NCBI GenBank assembly: GCA_903858185.1
Contig: CAIOHT010000011.1
Coordinates: 1-43,421, forward strand
DNA: 43,421 bases
From: an uncultured Caulobacterales bacterium
GTDB taxonomy: Bacteria; Pseudomonadota; Alphaproteobacteria; Caulobacterales; Caulobacteraceae
Direction of reading: 5' to 3'
The translations under genes and the position numbers were made by a program. Below the pieces are notes generated by a model, which was given only the letters and a program-made list of their open reading frames with translations, was not told where the DNA came from and did no database searches. The stretch's first letter is position 1. Every line of letters starts with the position of its first letter. Below are positions 42,372 through 43,421 of the stretch, in pieces.

Positions 42372-42932
42372 ATGCAATACGCGAAACGGGTAAACGCCTT
42401 CGTCAGCGGCGAGGATGTCTGGACCGTCACGCCGGATGCCCTGGTGCGGACCTCACCGGGCGGCGGGACCTCGCGGCTGGTCTGGACGACGGTGACCGGG
42501 GTTCGTGTCAGTTACGCCCCGACCCGCCTGAAGGCCGACCGTTACCTGATCAGCCTGAGCGCAGGCGGCGGCGAACGCTGGACGATCGACAACCTGCACT
42601 TCGCCGGCATCGGCAATTTCGAGAACCGCTCGGACCGGTTCACGCCGTTCGTCCTCGCCTGTATCGAGCGGATCGCGGCCCGGGCCCCGCAGGCGACGGC
42701 GCAGGTGGGATCGTCGGCGGCGACCTACTGGAGCCAACTTGTCTTCGTCAGCGCCGTGTTTGTCCTGCTTGTCACCGTTGTCCTGCTGATGCCGGGCAGC
42801 ATGTCCTGGCTCATCCTGATCAAGCTGGGGCTGATCGTCGCCATACTACCCGTGCTGTTCCGCTGGATCGGCCGGGCGCGTCCCCGGCGCGTCAGCCTGG
42901 ATCGCGAGACATTCCGGGCCGAGCTGCCCTAG
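42372..42932 (+). CDS. Hypothetical membrane protein with PH-like N-domain
   Basis: 186 residues from the ATG at 42372 (GGGAG upstream). Residues 1-100 are beta-rich ([38 protein letters not shown]), reminiscent of bacterial PH domains. Two hydrophobic helices follow ([19 protein letters not shown] and [20 protein letters not shown]). No function is known. Its stop overlaps that of the convergent pterin dehydratase gene in CTAG. Confidence 0.65.
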   Translation: MQYAKRVNAFVSGEDVWTVTPDALVRTSPGGGTSRLVWTTVTGVRVSYAPTRLKADRYLISLSAGGGERWTIDNLHFAGIGNFENRSDRFTPFVLACIERIAARAPQATAQVGSSAATYWSQLVFVSAVFVLLVTVVLLMPGSMSWLILIKLGLIVAILPVLFRWIGRARPRRVSLDRETFRAELP

Positions 42933-43213
42933 CCTGCGATCTCGTCCATGAACGACGCCAGCTGGACATCGAGCGCGGTGACCCCGTCCGCGTCATGCGT
43001 CGCCAGCAGAACCTCGACCCGATTGTAGACGTTCGACCACTCCGGATGATGATCGAGCTTGTCGGCCAGCAGGGCCACGCGCGTCATGAAGCCGAACGCG
43101 GCATTGAAGTCCGGGAAGCTGAAGGTCTTGACGATCGCGTCGCGGCCTTCGGCGGGCGCCCAACCCCTGAGTTGCGCCACCGCGCTCGTCGCGCCGATCC
43201 GGGTCTGGGCCAT
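42929..43213 (-). CDS. phhB: 4a-hydroxytetrahydrobiopterin dehydratase
   Basis: 94 residues, full length for this family. The active-site pattern is complete: [20 protein letters not shown] with His55, His56, Pro57 and Tyr63, then His73 and Asp82 ([12 protein letters not shown]). The enzyme recycles the pterin cofactor of phenylalanine hydroxylase by dehydrating the carbinolamine; some homologues act in molybdopterin or folate metabolism. No phenylalanine hydroxylase gene is in the window. GGAGACG precedes the ATG. Confidence 0.95.
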   Translation of the reverse strand: MAQTRIGATSAVAQLRGWAPAEGRDAIVKTFSFPDFNAAFGFMTRVALLADKLDHHPEWSNVYNRVEVLLATHDADGVTALDVQLASFMDEIAG

Positions 43214-43250
43214 GGGTCGTCTCCAGGAAAGGCCCGGCTATAGCATGAGA

Positions 43251-43280
43251 GCGGGCGCGAGGGGTCCCCCTCGCGCCCGC
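43251..43280 (-). terminator. Strong hairpin at the end of the calcium-binding protein gene
   Basis: GCGGGCGCGAGGG and CCCTCGCGCCCGC form a perfect 13-bp stem with a four-base loop, 8 bp past the stop codon of the partial gene. There is no T run, so termination may be imperfect. It also lies in the promoter region of phhB. Confidence 0.6.
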
Positions 43281-43287
43281 CTTCGGA

Positions 43288-43421
43288 TTACAGGACCCAG
43301 CCGCCGTCCGTCGGCAGCGAGCCGCCGTTGATGATCGGCGGAGCGATCGTCTGGTTGCCGTTGACCTGCAGACGGAAGTCGAACCTGCCGTCGCCGTCGA
43401 CGTCCACGGCGAGCGTGGTGA
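43288..43421 (-). CDS. C-terminus of a probable calcium-binding exported protein (partial)
   Basis: The last 44 codons of a gene that starts beyond the window. The visible end is TTLAVDVDGDGRFDFRLQV followed by GNQTIAPPIINGGSLPTDGG and WVL. DVDGDGRFDF is an EF-hand-like or RTX-type Asp-rich calcium loop, frequent in secreted proteins of these bacteria. Nothing more can be said without the rest. Confidence 0.6.
   Translation of the reverse strand, partial: TTLAVDVDGDGRFDFRLQVNGNQTIAPPIINGGSLPTDGGWVL

Overview
The window is a 43.4 kb piece of a high-GC chromosome. Gene content and style (GTG/TTG starts, many ATGA/GTGA-coupled genes, several beta-oxidation genes, GPH-type sugar transporters, a tRNA-Ile-like CAU tRNA, dispersed GC-rich palindromic repeats in inverted pairs) suggest an alphaproteobacterium, most likely of the Caulobacterales (Caulobacter/Phenylobacterium-like). 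That placement is inference from gene style; no marker gene for taxonomy is present.

Layout. 1-3.6 kb: the start of an exported protein, a lipoprotein beta-propeller sugar dehydrogenase, a thiolase and a flavin reductase. 3.6-6.6 kb: a minus-strand cluster of BioF2/FemAB-like acyltransferase, GT2 glycosyltransferase and cupin/JmjC-like protein, probably for cell-surface glycan. 6.7-11.1 kb: free Met-(R)-sulfoxide reductase, an SDR-thiolase operon for acyl-CoA catabolism, an EVE protein, and a PA1024-type flavoprotein. 11.2-17.2 kb: SIMPL protein, tRNA(CAU), small exported proteins, VOC proteins, an esterase lipoprotein, a membrane-protein/winged-helix regulator pair with a likely operator, and a GST with an extra C-terminal domain. 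17.2-25.1 kb: acyl-CoA synthetase, a GIY-YIG-like/DUF2239 pair with a palindromic operator, a four-gene run ending in DUF1801 and GNAT, lipocalin, and a TetA-like exporter. 25.2-28.3 kb: an exported protein, a GPH transporter and a membrane protein.

28.3-30.7 kb is the clearest accessory segment. Directly behind thiC lies an AT-richer gene for an OLD-like ATPase/TOPRIM nuclease, then a 139-bp cruciform-forming element, then a translationally coupled pair (DUF6338-like membrane protein and a 52-residue Gly/Pro-rich protein). thiC follows, with a TPP riboswitch, a promoter and, unusually, a palindromic repeat pair between the aptamer and the ribosome binding site. 32.9-35.1 kb is a tightly overlapping four-gene membrane redox module whose core fuses a ferric-reductase-like heme domain to a Rieske domain. 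35.1-43.4 kb holds Sel1 and duplicated TPR proteins, a zinc metallopeptidase, a D-cysteine desulfhydrase/amino-acid racemase operon, a YbjN protein, a second GPH transporter, pterin dehydratase and the C-terminus of a probable calcium-binding protein.

Three families of short palindromic repeats (around GGGGACATGTACC, CCGGCGAAGGCCGG and ACCA-hairpin/CCCCTCC) occur between genes. Almost all are inverted pairs and many abut stop codons. The main candidates for undescribed biology are the post-thiC segment with its cruciform, the Rieske/ferric-reductase module, and the repeat-interrupted thiC leader.
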